A stretch of DNA of 64,000 nucleotides from Nostoc desertorum CM1-VF14 (GCA_019359245.1 JAHHHR010000031.1:1-64000); one strand, 5' to 3'; counted from the stretch's first letter, positions 17,598-27,363 are shown. Numbers and translations: made by a program. The notes: a model not told the origin generated them from the sequence alone.

Positions 17598-19325
17598 CTA
17601 ATGACTAATAACCATTTGTGGTTTTCCCCAAAGGATGCTCTCCTGCTTGTAAATTGCAATTCCCGGTTTCGCTCCTTTGGGTTTGTAAACGTGTTTTAGC
17701 TGAGTGTAAACTACTGGCACTTGCTCACTCTGGCGGGCGCGACTGTAGTAGGCAGCAAGATTAGCTACAAATTGCAAATCAGCTTCTTCTGCAACAGCAC
17801 CGGGTTCTAAACGTAGTAGCACATGGCTGCCTGGAATTTCTTGAGCGTGGAACCATAAGTCATAATCCCCAGCTACACGAAAGGTCAATTGGTCATTTTG
17901 GCGATTGTTGCGCCCGATTAATACTTCAAAGCCACTGGGGGTAAGGTAACGATGAAAGTTGGTGCTGGGGGGTTCATTGGCACTGCGGCTGCGATATTCT
18001 GGATCTTCTAAATACTTTTGTCCAATCAACTCTTCGCGGATTTCTTCTAAAGCTCGCAAATCTTCTGCTGTTTGGTAGGTGTCTATTTGAGCGATCGCAG
18101 CTTCTACTTGTTCTAAATACTCAATTTCTGTCTGCACTTCCAATAGTAGCGGTTCTACAGCAGCACGAGCGCGTTTGAGCTTTTGATGCTGTTTGTAAAG
18201 ACCTTGGGCATTTTGAACCGCATTTTTATCTGGCTGGAGAGCGATCGCTACTGGCAAATTTGTATCAAAATCTGAAAGAATAATTTCTTTCATCCCCGGT
18301 TCCCAGTTTTGCAGATGAGCCATCAATAAATCAGCTTTCTGTCGATACTCATCGGCTTGATCTGATTGCTGCAAACGCGTTTTAAAGGTTTGAGCCTTAT
18401 TCCGTAATTTCGTCAAAATATTATTCAATTTCTGACTCAACTGATGGCGCAATTGAGAAAATAACTGTTGGTCAATTTGGTTACTGTAGTATCGGTTGAG
18501 TAACTCTTGGATATTTTTGACCTTTTCAACTGCACCCCAACCCATTACGGTGTAGCCATCTTTTGTCCAAGCGGGTTGAAATTTACTGGAATTCAAAGCT
18601 TGCAGCCATTCTTGCCAGCGTTCAAATAGCCGTTGCCAATCGTCGGGGTTGAGAGTATCGGTGGATGTTTCTGGTGAAATATTTGCTACTAACAACATTG
18701 TCTCTAGCAGTGCTGCACTCAAGCCACTATAACTTTTCAGTAATTGCCGCTTGATTGCTCCTGGCACTAAACTTACCCGTTCTTGCCAACGTTCTTGTGA
18801 TTCGCTCAAACTGGGGACAGTCCCAGTCAGTTTTGGCGGTGTTTCATAAGGTTGTCCGGTTTGAATGGGACGGACACTAGATTGTTGCTGACTGACTTGA
18901 TGAGCAGCAGTGATAATTATATTGTTGGCGTCGGTGAGAATGACGTTGCTATACTTGCCCATGATTTCTGCATAGACATGATATAGAGCGGCTTCTCCGG
19001 GACGACGGGCAAATTGCAAATCAATAACCCGCTCCCAAGGGGCGATCGCTTCAATAGCTACCAGTGCTAAACCACTCAATTGGTGTATCAGTTGTTGGCT
19101 AAAGGTAAAGGTATCTGGCGATCGCGGCGGTGGATCGCCGATGCAAATATGTGCAGCTTGGGGATGCCAAGAAATCTGTAGCCAATCTCGCTGTTTCAGG
19201 GTGCGTAATGCCATAGCAATTGTGTAGCGATCGCGCTGGTAAACCTGTTCTAAGCGCGATGGTAGCCAGTTAGCGCGGATTTCGCTACAAGCAGCTGTGA
19301 GAGTGGTAAAGTCAACTGGTTGCAA
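17598..19325 (-). CDS. rqcH: NFACT-family ribosome rescue factor RqcH
   Basis: A 575-residue protein that in other bacteria binds split 50S subunits with peptidyl-tRNA and adds C-terminal Ala tails. The NFACT-N domain contains HVYAEIMGKYSNVILTD. A long helical coiled-coil middle follows (about residues 280-420), then the NFACT-R domain with YDLWFHAQEIPGSHVLLR. In the loop where B. subtilis RqcH has Asp97-Arg98, this protein reads Glu98-Arg99. It starts with TTG. It was formerly annotated as fibronectin-binding protein A. Confidence 0.88.
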   Translation of the reverse strand: MQPVDFTTLTAACSEIRANWLPSRLEQVYQRDRYTIAMALRTLKQRDWLQISWHPQAAHICIGDPPPRSPDTFTFSQQLIHQLSGLALVAIEAIAPWERVIDLQFARRPGEAALYHVYAEIMGKYSNVILTDANNIIITAAHQVSQQQSSVRPIQTGQPYETPPKLTGTVPSLSESQERWQERVSLVPGAIKRQLLKSYSGLSAALLETMLLVANISPETSTDTLNPDDWQRLFERWQEWLQALNSSKFQPAWTKDGYTVMGWGAVEKVKNIQELLNRYYSNQIDQQLFSQLRHQLSQKLNNILTKLRNKAQTFKTRLQQSDQADEYRQKADLLMAHLQNWEPGMKEIILSDFDTNLPVAIALQPDKNAVQNAQGLYKQHQKLKRARAAVEPLLLEVQTEIEYLEQVEAAIAQIDTYQTAEDLRALEEIREELIGQKYLEDPEYRSRSANEPPSTNFHRYLTPSGFEVLIGRNNRQNDQLTFRVAGDYDLWFHAQEIPGSHVLLRLEPGAVAEEADLQFVANLAAYYSRARQSEQVPVVYTQLKHVYKPKGAKPGIAIYKQESILWGKPQMVISH

Positions 19326-19764
19326 AGCGATTAGTTGTTAACATTCAAATGGTAGCGATCGCTATGCTTTCATTTTTGTTTAGTCAAAGCATAGCAGACC
19401 TCAACTATCATAGCGGTTACTTGGTTTGGTGATGGCCACGAATAAAAAAACGCAGAAATCTATAATTTACATAGACTCTCAGCACTTAGATAATAACTTC
19501 TTTTTTTTATACATTCTTTGTGTTGAGTCTTGTAAGCTAAAGCGATCGCTGCCAAAGTTAAGCCCAAATTACTGTGTTATTTGTCAGCCAACTTATATAT
19601 AAATAGGCTAAGTAATTTCCACTAATTAAACTAATAATGGAAATAACTCAGCCCAGAGAAATATTTAGAATAAATGATTCAGTAATGGTGAGTGAGGACT
19701 AGGAAAATAAAATTATTGCTTACTTCCGAGTTACCCATTCACCATTATCTGTTACCCAAGAGAA
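19326..19764. other. Intergenic stretch, nothing recognised
   Basis: About 440 bases between two minus-strand genes, with two HIP1 octamers and A/T-rich DNA. No gene or RNA could be supported. Confidence 0.5.
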
Positions 19765-21138
19765 TTATTTAGCAATCAAAACCTGCTGTTTTGCTGTTGA
19801 CTGTACTAATTCGACTGTTGACTCCACTAGTTCTTTTGCTGCTGACTGCACTAGTTCGGCTGTTGACTCCACTAGTTCTTTTGCTGTTGAAGCTACTGGT
19901 TGTGGTTGCAACAGTTCGGTGTAAAGTTCACTCAGTTGATATGCTACACCATCCCAGCTAAACTTAGTTTCGACGCGCTTTCTACCAGCTTTACCCAATT
20001 CATCTCGCCATTCTGGAGCTAAGAGAATTCGGTCAATGGCAGATGCAAAGGCATCTACATCTTGTGGTGCTGCCAATAAACCAGTTTCTTCATTAACTAC
20101 AGTAAACTGAAGTCCGCCGACATCACTTACTACCACTGGTGTACTACTTGCCATTGCTTCGATCGCTACGAGTCCGAAAGGTTCGTAGTGACTGGGAACA
20201 ACGCAAACATCAGCAGCTGCGTAATAAGTTGGCAAAATATCTTGACTCAGACGACCAGCAAAAGTGGTAAAGTCGCTCATCCCCAATTCGTTGACGATTT
20301 GCTCAATGCGATCGCGCTCAATGCCGTCACTGTTACCTGGAGTACTGCCACCACCAATAATTAACTGGAGATTTTTGGAGTCACGTAGCCCAGACTGGTT
20401 TACTGCCCGCACCAAGGTTTCTATCCCTTTGCGTGGGTCAAAACGCCCTACATATAATACAACTTTGGCTTCTTTGTCAATTCCCAATCCAGCCCTGGCT
20501 GCTTCTCGTGCAATCGAACCAAACCGCTGAATATCCGTACCGCAAGGAATGATATCGATATTGCCTTTAGTGGAAACTAGCGATCGCATGTGTTCTTGTT
20601 CTTGCGGACTTGTCGCCACAATTCGCTCTGCTTTTTCCAACACATCTTTTTCCACTGCTAATCGCTGACTAGCAATCAAAGGAATATTTTCTATAGTGTT
20701 GTACTTGACCGCTCCTAATGAGTGATACGTATGAACCTGTTTACTCTCTTGGATTTTGTTTAACTCCATCCCTACCCAACTAGAGAGCCAATAGTTAGTA
20801 TGGACTAACTGGTATGTAATGCCATTTTTTACTTGAAATTTGAGGAAATTATCCACAAATTCTGGCAGATATTCAAAGATATCATCTCGTGGCACAAACT
20901 CAAGGGGGCCAGCTTTTAAACGAATAGTTCGACAATTGTCGCTATGTTCAACAATCGAGTCTTGCTCCAGACTCACTTTGCGAGTAAACATATCAACTTG
21001 CCATCCCAGCTGCGCTAGTGCTTCACCCACATTACGCACATAAACATTTTGTCCCCCAGCTTCTTCTTTCCCTATTTCAATCGCCGGGTCTCCGTGGACG
21101 GAAATCAAGGCGATACGTTTTTCGGTGGTAGAGTTCAT
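19765..21138 (-). CDS. GT4-family glycosyltransferase, sucrose-phosphate synthase-like
   Basis: A 457-residue retaining glycosyltransferase with two Rossmann domains. The N-terminal ISVHGDPAIEIGKEEAGGQNVYV is the acceptor-side glycine motif of the SPS/MshA group. The C-terminal EPFGLVAIEAMASSTPVVVSDVGG is the nucleotide-sugar EX7E motif. The best guess is sucrose synthesis from UDP- or ADP-glucose and fructose-6-phosphate, but another acceptor is possible. The ATG at 21138 is preferred over GTG 21198, though neither has a Shine-Dalgarno. The last 50 residues are a low-complexity tail of 15-residue repeats. Confidence 0.75.
   Translation of the reverse strand: MNSTTEKRIALISVHGDPAIEIGKEEAGGQNVYVRNVGEALAQLGWQVDMFTRKVSLEQDSIVEHSDNCRTIRLKAGPLEFVPRDDIFEYLPEFVDNFLKFQVKNGITYQLVHTNYWLSSWVGMELNKIQESKQVHTYHSLGAVKYNTIENIPLIASQRLAVEKDVLEKAERIVATSPQEQEHMRSLVSTKGNIDIIPCGTDIQRFGSIAREAARAGLGIDKEAKVVLYVGRFDPRKGIETLVRAVNQSGLRDSKNLQLIIGGGSTPGNSDGIERDRIEQIVNELGMSDFTTFAGRLSQDILPTYYAAADVCVVPSHYEPFGLVAIEAMASSTPVVVSDVGGLQFTVVNEETGLLAAPQDVDAFASAIDRILLAPEWRDELGKAGRKRVETKFSWDGVAYQLSELYTELLQPQPVASTAKELVESTAELVQSAAKELVESTVELVQSTAKQQVLIAK
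19789..19891 (-). repeat. 45-bp tandem repeat coding the glycosyltransferase tail
   Basis: Two copies of a 45-base unit (19789-19833 and 19834-19878) are followed by the start of a third. Each encodes 15 residues with the pattern AKELVESTxELVQSx. The frame is preserved, and the product would be an amphipathic helix. Confidence 0.88.
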
Positions 21139-21898
21139 AGTTTGTGTGTTGCTGATTTTAACAAAGTTTTTAGGCTCTTCCAAGCTCGTGTATAGCACAC
21201 TTGCCTAAATTGTTTAGGAACTTTGATTAATATTGATTTTAATTTACTATGCCTAATATTTTTTTACATCCTCTGTCAGAAGTATACTATTAGAATAAAT
21301 ATAAATCTTTAATTTCTTTAAATATAGAAAATATTCACACTAGTTTTTCATACTTTTGATAGATGAGAATTATGTTTTTTTATGCATAAATTCTAAATTC
21401 TTTTGAAGAGGTAAATTGCTGAAAAGCTTACAAATAAATACTTTTAGCTTTGTATAAGTACTTTTAGCTTCGTACTTTCTCCGATGTCAATTCAGATTGC
21501 TATATTAATTCAGGATATCTAATACCTTTAATAGATAAATCTTATATTTTTCGTCTTGTTTGTGCAGATATAGCCCTATAGATACATAAATTAGTGTGAG
21601 TTCGATGAACTGAAAAAGCAGCCGCGCGCAGAACTGCTGCTGAGGTTCCAACTATCTCCCACAGTCAATTCCAGGATTTTGACATATTCTACGAATTCTT
21701 CTAGAGAAAGTAGTTCAATAAATTAAGCTTTTTGGCGATTTTGGCGTAAGCCGTGAATTCATCTCATTGAACTCACATTGTATTAAGTAATAAGAACAAC
21801 TGTTAAATATTGATGCAAAATCGGGTACTTTATGGAATTTGCTTCGGAAAGTTTCAGATTATGTTTTCAATCATTAATAAATTTCAGGAGCAAATCAG
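21139..21898. other. Long upstream region of psaK with an aldo/keto-reductase fossil
   Basis: At 21599-21672 the plus strand reads EFDELKKQPRAELLLRFQLSPTVNS without a start codon, resembling the C-terminal ELLLRFxLSHP helix of aldo/keto reductases; it is probably a gene relic. An imperfect direct repeat (TACTTTTAGCTTxGTA) lies at 21437-21475. The ribosome site AGGAG for psaK is near 21886. Confidence 0.35.
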
Positions 21899-22159
21899 GT
21901 GTTTACTTCAACCTTACTCGCTGCTGCAACCACACCTCTGCAATGGAGTCCAACGGTCGCTCTGATTATCATTATCGTTAATATCGTTGCCATTGCCTTT
22001 GGTAAATCTACCATCAAATATCCTAACGCAGAACCAGGGCTACCCTCAGCCAATTTATTTGGTGGTTTTGGTTTACCAGCCCTTTTAGCAACTACCGCCT
22101 TTGGTCATATTTTAGGAGTAGGCGTTGTCTTAGGGCTGCATAACCTAGGAAGAATTTAG
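21899..22159 (+). CDS. psaK: Photosystem I subunit PsaK (subunit X)
   Basis: An 86-residue thylakoid membrane protein at the edge of photosystem I, where it helps bind antenna chlorophyll. Two hydrophobic helices are seen, about residues 18-36 and 60-80, joined by a loop containing KSTIKYPNAEPGLP. The start is GTG, with AGGAG nine bases upstream. It is monocistronic, followed at once by a strong terminator. Heterocystous cyanobacteria often carry several psaK copies; which paralogue this is cannot be told here. Confidence 0.95.
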   Translation: MFTSTLLAAATTPLQWSPTVALIIIIVNIVAIAFGKSTIKYPNAEPGLPSANLFGGFGLPALLATTAFGHILGVGVVLGLHNLGRI

Positions 22160-22209
22160 GTTATTACCCAAGTTAGCCTTTATTTGATGATTATTTTGTC
22201 TCCAGCTTT

Positions 22210-22240
22210 GAGCCAGAGAGTTATTTCTCTGGCTCTTTCT
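22210..22240 (+). terminator. Rho-independent terminator of psaK
   Basis: A perfect ten-pair stem, GAGCCAGAGA (22210-22219) with TCTCTGGCTC (22226-22235), a six-base loop and then TTTCT. Confidence 0.9.
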
Positions 22241-22243
22241 TGC

Positions 22244-22680
22244 CTAATAAAAAACACCGCAGAACAAATTATTTGCTTGCATCCGTGATAAGCGATCGCA
22301 CATGATAATAGGGTGAGTTTCTGGTTTGAATTTCTCGTCAACCCCTACTGTTGTAGCGTGAATTAATAAACAATCCAATTCAAAACAACCAAAATCTAGT
22401 GTTCTCAACCTTTGCACCGTTTGGCGAGAAACAGACTTCCACAGGAACTTAACAGTTTCTCCCTCATATTTCGCCATTAAATCAGTTGCTTCTCCAGCCA
22501 GGTCAAGACCATGCAGGAGAAAACACTGTTCTTCTGCTGCCTCACCTTTGATACGAACTTGTAAACTACCTGCATCCAAGTTACGCATATAAGGTATATG
22601 AGTATGTCTGCAAAACAGCACATCTACTTTTGTAGAAAGTACTCGCTCTAAGGCTTGAATTACTGACTATAGCGGCGACA
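22244..22680 (-). pseudogene. Metallophosphoesterase gene fragment
   Basis: The frame contains VDVLFCRHTHIPYMRNL, corresponding to the GHTH metal-binding motif with Arg in place of Gly. It continues with LRTLDFGCFELDCLLIHATTVGVDEKF, a segment I associate with cyanobacterial metallophosphoesterases. A stop codon lies just upstream of the first readable residues, and the end after NLFCG is cut short by an early stop. Both ends are missing, so this is a decayed internal piece. Confidence 0.5.
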
Positions 22681-22685
22681 ACTAT

Positions 22686-23426
22686 CTAACTCTTAACGAA
22701 TGTCCACTCAAGTACCTTGATGGGAGCTTCTTGTAGCGCTTGAGTTAATTCGGTATTACTATCAAATTTCACCTGCGAGAGGTCACAAGCTTCGACATTA
22801 ACTGTAAATTTATCGTCTTGGAAAGGCCAGGGCTTAACAACAACCAAGTTATCACTGCGTTGCATGATGTCATAGCGTTGACCTTCAGGGCCCTTGCTAA
22901 TTTCTAAAAACCGCTCATCATCAGGTAGTTCTTGCTGACATAAGATAAGAGAAAGGCGATCGCACCACTGCATAAATGCATAAGCTGCATCAACTTCTTC
23001 CTTTTTGATCCCTAGTCCTTTCCGCAAACGTTGCTGATTTTCAAGTTGCTCATCCAACAGTTTGTCTAGTTCTGGAAATTGACCCCGGCTTGACTCATTT
23101 AAACGGCTGATGTGCATGGAAATTAATAGAGCTACCCATCGTCCACGATAAAGGGCATTCTTTGCTAAATCAGCCAATTTTTGGATGCCAGCACGTACAT
23201 CGGCCTTTGAGGACAGCATAAAGTCCTTTGGCGCACCGGCTTCAGTAAGGTTGTCTTCTTCCCACTCTTTTTCTAGATCATCATGATGAGAAATTGCAGC
23301 GAGGGTTTCATATAACCTTGCTGGAGCATCCTTGCGTCGCCATTGCCCCCCCAGTTGAGCCGCTAATAAAGCATGGGCACGATGATAAATAACTTCCCAA
23401 CCATTTTGCGTAGCGTTGACAATCAC
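22686..23426 (-). CDS. DUF3891 family protein
   Basis: A 246-residue soluble protein of DUF3891. It opens MIVNATQNGWEVIYHRAHALLAAQLGGQW and contains an ISHHDDLEKEW segment whose His-His-Asp cluster resembles an HD-type metal site, and it ends with VLEWTFVKS. The biochemical function is unknown; a phosphohydrolase-like role is only a guess from the HHD cluster. It stands alone between a phosphoesterase fragment and the manganese catalase, with more than 400 bases of non-coding DNA upstream. Confidence 0.85.
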   Translation of the reverse strand: MIVNATQNGWEVIYHRAHALLAAQLGGQWRRKDAPARLYETLAAISHHDDLEKEWEEDNLTEAGAPKDFMLSSKADVRAGIQKLADLAKNALYRGRWVALLISMHISRLNESSRGQFPELDKLLDEQLENQQRLRKGLGIKKEEVDAAYAFMQWCDRLSLILCQQELPDDERFLEISKGPEGQRYDIMQRSDNLVVVKPWPFQDDKFTVNVEACDLSQVKFDSNTELTQALQEAPIKVLEWTFVKS

Positions 23427-23858
23427 AAATCGATCTCCTGAGTCTTAGTTTTGATTTTGAGTTGAATTAATTTCTGAATTCAGAAATGTCGGCGAAAATA
23501 TTGAAGAGGCGATCGCTCTGACTTCTTCAGTGTGACTTAATTAATAATAGTTATTTTTTGCGATACAGAGATATATGTTCAAGGCGCATATTGAATCCAA
23601 ATGAATATTAGCAAATGCTTCTCGACTAAGATTCCCCACTTCTCTAAAACTAAAGAATCTTATTCACGGATGATTTAGAATTTCCATAGGTTTAAATAAA
23701 GCTAAATTTTTCCTAAAAACTACTTAATGTAGACAAACAATTTAACCATTGGTAAAGAAAAGAAGGTGGGCAAATAGCCCACCAGAGAATGGGGAGCTTT
23801 CAAATAATTTAGTGAAAATCCCTTCACCTTAAATTAACTTAAGCTCTAACTGCTGGAG
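23427..23858. other. Intergenic stretch, nothing recognised
   Basis: About 430 A/T-rich bases between DUF3891 and the catalase gene. A weak GTGGGC/GCCCAC hairpin lies near 23766-23780, just after the catalase end. No other feature was seen. Confidence 0.45.
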
Positions 23859-24551
23859 TTAAGAGTGGCTTTCTAGGGGATTAGCAATATATTTGAATGT
23901 TGGTTCAGAATTCCAAGGGCCACGCTCATCTTGACCATTTCCGTTTGTAGATAGGTTGTAGTAGAGAGCAACAGTTTCATCTGGCTTAATATTACCAAAG
24001 AACGGATCTGTCAACTTACCTAGCGAATCTAGAGCTTTCATAAACATCTGGGTATGAGAAATTTCTCGTGTTAACAGATGGACTAAAGTCTCTTGGGTTC
24101 CTTTGTCAGTTGCCAACTTAATTAACTCTTCGTAAGTTTGACGAGCGCCAGCTTCAGCTGCAACGTTAGCTCTCAAATCACGCACTACATCTCCGCCTTC
24201 ATTCAAGTAATTTGCAGTCCAAGCATTACCCTGACTATCTAGAAAATGAGGACCTATCCCTCGGACTGCAAACAAAGTACTTTTATAAGCCTCTGTTTGA
24301 TCCGTATTCTTAGTATGAGCTTCAATGAGTTTTCCAACCATTTCTAAATGGCTGAATTCCTCAATTGCAATGTCTTGGAGCATATCTCTGATTCCAGCAT
24401 TTTCTACATGGAATGATTGAACCCAATATTGAAGTGCTGCACTAAGTTCTCCAGTAGCTCCGCCAAACTGCTCTAAAAGTAACTGAGCAAAACGAGGGTT
24501 TGGTTCAGTTACGTTAACTGCATGAATAGGCTCTTTTTTGTGAAAAAACAT
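23859..24551 (-). CDS. Manganese catalase
   Basis: A 230-residue dimanganese catalase that dismutates H2O2. The four-helix-bundle ligands are visible: Glu35 in GATGELSAAL, EExxH (E65, H68 in IAIEEFSHLE), a Glu in EAGARQTYEEL and ExxH in REISHTQMF. Length and motifs match the KatA/KatB Mn-catalases of Anabaena, but which of the two it corresponds to is not determined. The gene is monocistronic with long non-coding flanks. A role in protecting the filament from peroxide follows from known Anabaena work on this family. Confidence 0.93.
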   Translation of the reverse strand: MFFHKKEPIHAVNVTEPNPRFAQLLLEQFGGATGELSAALQYWVQSFHVENAGIRDMLQDIAIEEFSHLEMVGKLIEAHTKNTDQTEAYKSTLFAVRGIGPHFLDSQGNAWTANYLNEGGDVVRDLRANVAAEAGARQTYEELIKLATDKGTQETLVHLLTREISHTQMFMKALDSLGKLTDPFFGNIKPDETVALYYNLSTNGNGQDERGPWNSEPTFKYIANPLESHS

Positions 24552-25458
24552 AGATTTACACTTCCAGAAATTATTATTTTACAGAATTGATAAACATCGC
24601 CTATCGCGGGCGGATATTCTATCGCACCTGCTAAAAGCCTTAAAATTATTTAAGCAATAATACTCATTACTGCCTCAATAATCTCACTTGTATCTAAGTT
24701 ATCAACTTTGATTAACAATTCTTTCTACCATATGGGATAAATGCTAAATCCAAAAGTTAGACAAAAGAGTTTACCTGAAGATTTTGAGCATAATAATCAT
24801 AAATGGAAGTTTTGCAATATAAATCAGGAATTCTTGAATATAATATATGTATATTAAGTCTAAAGCCTATGCCTTATTGTTTTACAACTAAATACTAATA
24901 GCTTTATCAATATATCTACCTTAAGATGGAAAAATAGTATCCCTCTTTTTGGCGATGCATTATTAAAATATGGCTAATACATAATAACAGGGTAAATTTC
25001 GTTACGCATTCATTATTTTGTTAAAATTCTCAATGTCCAGATCCTCTACTTCATAAAAATTGTTGGGGATCTAAATTTTTACGAATAATTCAAAACTCGA
25101 ATGTCAGTAGCTTATTATATTTAAAATTACAGTTTACTCATAACAATATTTTGATAATTGTTATGTTTTAGCTGAGTAGACAACGAAATCAGCTAAAACA
25201 TAGACCTATAAGCTTCATAGCCAATATATTGCAAGTGAGTGATCGCCTCTTCTTACTCGTCAAGCGGATATGACCTGATATGACAGTTAAAGTAGAGGTC
25301 TTTACAGTCAATCTTCTAATTAGCGCAAACTTGATGAAAATTCATGTTAAATACTGAAAATTCATGTTAAATACTGAAAATTCTGTTAAGAGTTATAATT
25401 CACAGAACTACAATATTGTTCTTAACTACTTTATATTTCTTTTAAAGAAAATCTCCAT
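24552..25458. other. Long non-coding stretch with a 20-bp tandem repeat
   Basis: About 900 A/T-rich bases. A 20-base unit, TGAAAATTCATGTTAAATAC, is repeated twice plus a partial third copy at about 25335-25384. No open frame or RNA gene was recognised. Confidence 0.5.
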
Positions 25459-25746
25459 TTAACAATACCTAGTCGCATCTTCACCACATTCATCTACTAA
25501 ATATAATAAACACTTGTAACGAAGACCAACTATTTGTTCATAAAGGGGGTTGATTTTACACAATGGTGGAATGTGAAAAAGAGTTCGCCCTAAAATTTTC
25601 ACAGTTCTTTCAAAAGGACAGTTAGATGGAATGATTTTGCATAAGAGCTTGGCAAGATTAGGATTATGTATTTCTAATCTATCTAGCTGATAACGTATCT
25701 GGTTTAATAAATTTTCATTTGAACAGTCTTTATTGAAGGAATTCAT
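25459..25746 (-). CDS. Mo-dependent nitrogenase C-terminal-domain protein
   Basis: A 95-residue protein consisting only of the Mo-nitro_C domain. Landmarks are LDRLEIHNPNLAKLLCKIIPSNCPFER, LFHIPPLCKINPLYEQIVGLRYKCL and the conserved end DECGEDATRYC. The name comes from its occurrence at the end of a nitrogenase-related protein; stand-alone copies are common in diazotrophic cyanobacteria, and their function is unknown. No nif gene is in this window. Cysteine residues are well spaced for metal binding, which is only suggestive. Confidence 0.85.
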   Translation of the reverse strand: MNSFNKDCSNENLLNQIRYQLDRLEIHNPNLAKLLCKIIPSNCPFERTVKILGRTLFHIPPLCKINPLYEQIVGLRYKCLLYLVDECGEDATRYC

Positions 25747-26079
25747 ATATCAACTCTCTTTTCATAAATTTCTTTCTCTAAAATGACAGTTATCTTTATA
25801 GAAAAACATCGTAAATTTACGAAACTATTTTCCCACTTCAAGAAAGTCGATTAAAATATCAGTAAAATTCCTTAAAATTCAGAATAACTAGGCAAGCCCA
25901 CCATCTAATTACAGCAATGTTAAGAAAGATGTGGGTAATGGATTTTTGAAAAGGCGTTAGGGGGGAGTGCGCTATGCAAACGAGGTTTCAGGTTTCCAAT
26001 GCGTAAGTTGTGATTTGCTAAAACATCGGTGATGCGATCGCTTTATGATTCGGTAAGTATCCTCTAGGCAAGACAGATT
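25747..26079. other. Divergent intergenic region
   Basis: About 330 bases between the Mo-nitro_C gene and the aminotransferase gene. It contains a HIP1 octamer at 26035-26042. No recognised operator was found. Confidence 0.4.
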
Positions 26080-27228
26080 ATGACGCAAACAATTTCAATC
26101 AATGACTCTGGGCGCTTGCAACTCACACCCCTAGAAATCCCATCCCGTCTACTGTTAGGGCCAGGGCCCTCCAATGCCCATCCCACAGTTCTCCAGGCGA
26201 TGAATACCTCACCAGTTGGGCATCTTGACCCGGCGTTTCTCGAACTCATGGATGAAATTCAGTCGTTGCTACGCTATGTATGGCAAACAGAAAACCCACT
26301 TACCATTGCAGTCAGTGGTACGGGGACAGCCGCAATGGAAGCAACAATCGCCAATGCTGTAGAACCTGGTGATGTGGTTTTGATTGGTGTAGCTGGTTAC
26401 TTTGGTAATCGCCTCGTAGATATGGCTGGACGTTATGGCGCGGATGTACGAACCATTACTAAACCTTGGGGACAAGTTTTCAACCTCGATGAACTCCAAA
26501 CAGCCCTAGAAACTCATCGTCCAACTATTTTAGCTCTAGTTCATGCCGAAACCTCCACCGGCGCACGTCAACCGTTGGAAGGGGTTGCTGATTTGTGTCG
26601 TGAATTTGGTACTTTGTTGTTAGTGGATACGGTGACGAGTTTGGGCGGCGTTCCCTTGTTTTTGGATGCTTGGGGAGTTGACTTAGCTTATAGCTGTAGC
26701 CAAAAAGGATTGGGTTGTCCGCCTGGGGCTTCGCCCTTTACAATGAGTGCGCGTGCCGTTGAGAAATTGCAACAGCGCCAAACAAAGGTTGCAAACTGGT
26801 ATTTGGATATGCTGCTACTGGGTAAGTATTGGGGTGCTGAACGCACCTATCACCACACAGCACCCATTAATTTATATTATGCATTGCGGGAAGCACTACG
26901 TTTGCTTGCAGAAGAGGGGTTAGCAAACTCCTGGCAGCGTCATCAGAAAAACGTAGAATATCTCTGGGAAGGATTGGAGAGTTTAGGACTGAGTATGCAC
27001 GTTGAGCAAGAATATAGACTGCCAACGCTTACCACTGTCTGCATTCCAACAGGGGTAGATGGTAAAGCGATCGCCCGGCAGTTACTGAATGAACATAATA
27101 TTGAAATTGGCGGTGGTCTTGGCGAACTCGCTGGTAAAGTTTGGCGCGTCGGATTGATGGGCTTTAATAGTCGTAAAGAAAGTGTTGACCAACTTTTAGC
27201 AGCACTACGGCAGGTTTTGCCTAAGTAG
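26080..27228 (+). CDS. Class V aminotransferase (serine/alanine-glyoxylate type)
   Basis: A 382-residue PLP enzyme. LLLGPGPSNAHPTVLQAM at the start and GHLDPAF are typical of the serine/alanine-glyoxylate aminotransferase branch. The PLP lysine is in SCSQKGLGCPPG, preceded by LLVDTVTSLGGVPL with the cofactor Asp. Cyanobacterial homologues were long misnamed soluble hydrogenase 42-kDa subunit. A role in photorespiratory glyoxylate-to-glycine conversion is the best inference. The gene stands alone; a ten-pair hairpin follows its stop. Confidence 0.9.
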   Translation: MTQTISINDSGRLQLTPLEIPSRLLLGPGPSNAHPTVLQAMNTSPVGHLDPAFLELMDEIQSLLRYVWQTENPLTIAVSGTGTAAMEATIANAVEPGDVVLIGVAGYFGNRLVDMAGRYGADVRTITKPWGQVFNLDELQTALETHRPTILALVHAETSTGARQPLEGVADLCREFGTLLLVDTVTSLGGVPLFLDAWGVDLAYSCSQKGLGCPPGASPFTMSARAVEKLQQRQTKVANWYLDMLLLGKYWGAERTYHHTAPINLYYALREALRLLAEEGLANSWQRHQKNVEYLWEGLESLGLSMHVEQEYRLPTLTTVCIPTGVDGKAIARQLLNEHNIEIGGGLGELAGKVWRVGLMGFNSRKESVDQLLAALRQVLPK

Positions 27229-27243
27229 TTTTCGCATTAAGAT

Positions 27244-27270
27244 GGTGCGTTAAAAGTAGCTTAACGCACC
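27244..27270 (+). terminator. Hairpin after the aminotransferase gene
   Basis: A perfect ten-pair stem: GGTGCGTTAA (27244-27253) and TTAACGCACC (27261-27270), loop of seven. There is no T-run, so it may be a terminator, a stabiliser or a repeat element. Confidence 0.6.
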
Positions 27271-27363
27271 TGATATAAAAAGGCGTAGGCATCGCCCTTA
27301 CATTGTTTGAAAATTTGGGAGAAACGTTGAGAGAATATATCTGTTGAGTATTCTTCACGGGCT

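Noticed and set aside
25459..25746. Treating the Mo-nitro_C gene as part of a nif cluster
   Set aside because: No nitrogenase gene occurs anywhere in the window; stand-alone copies are common.
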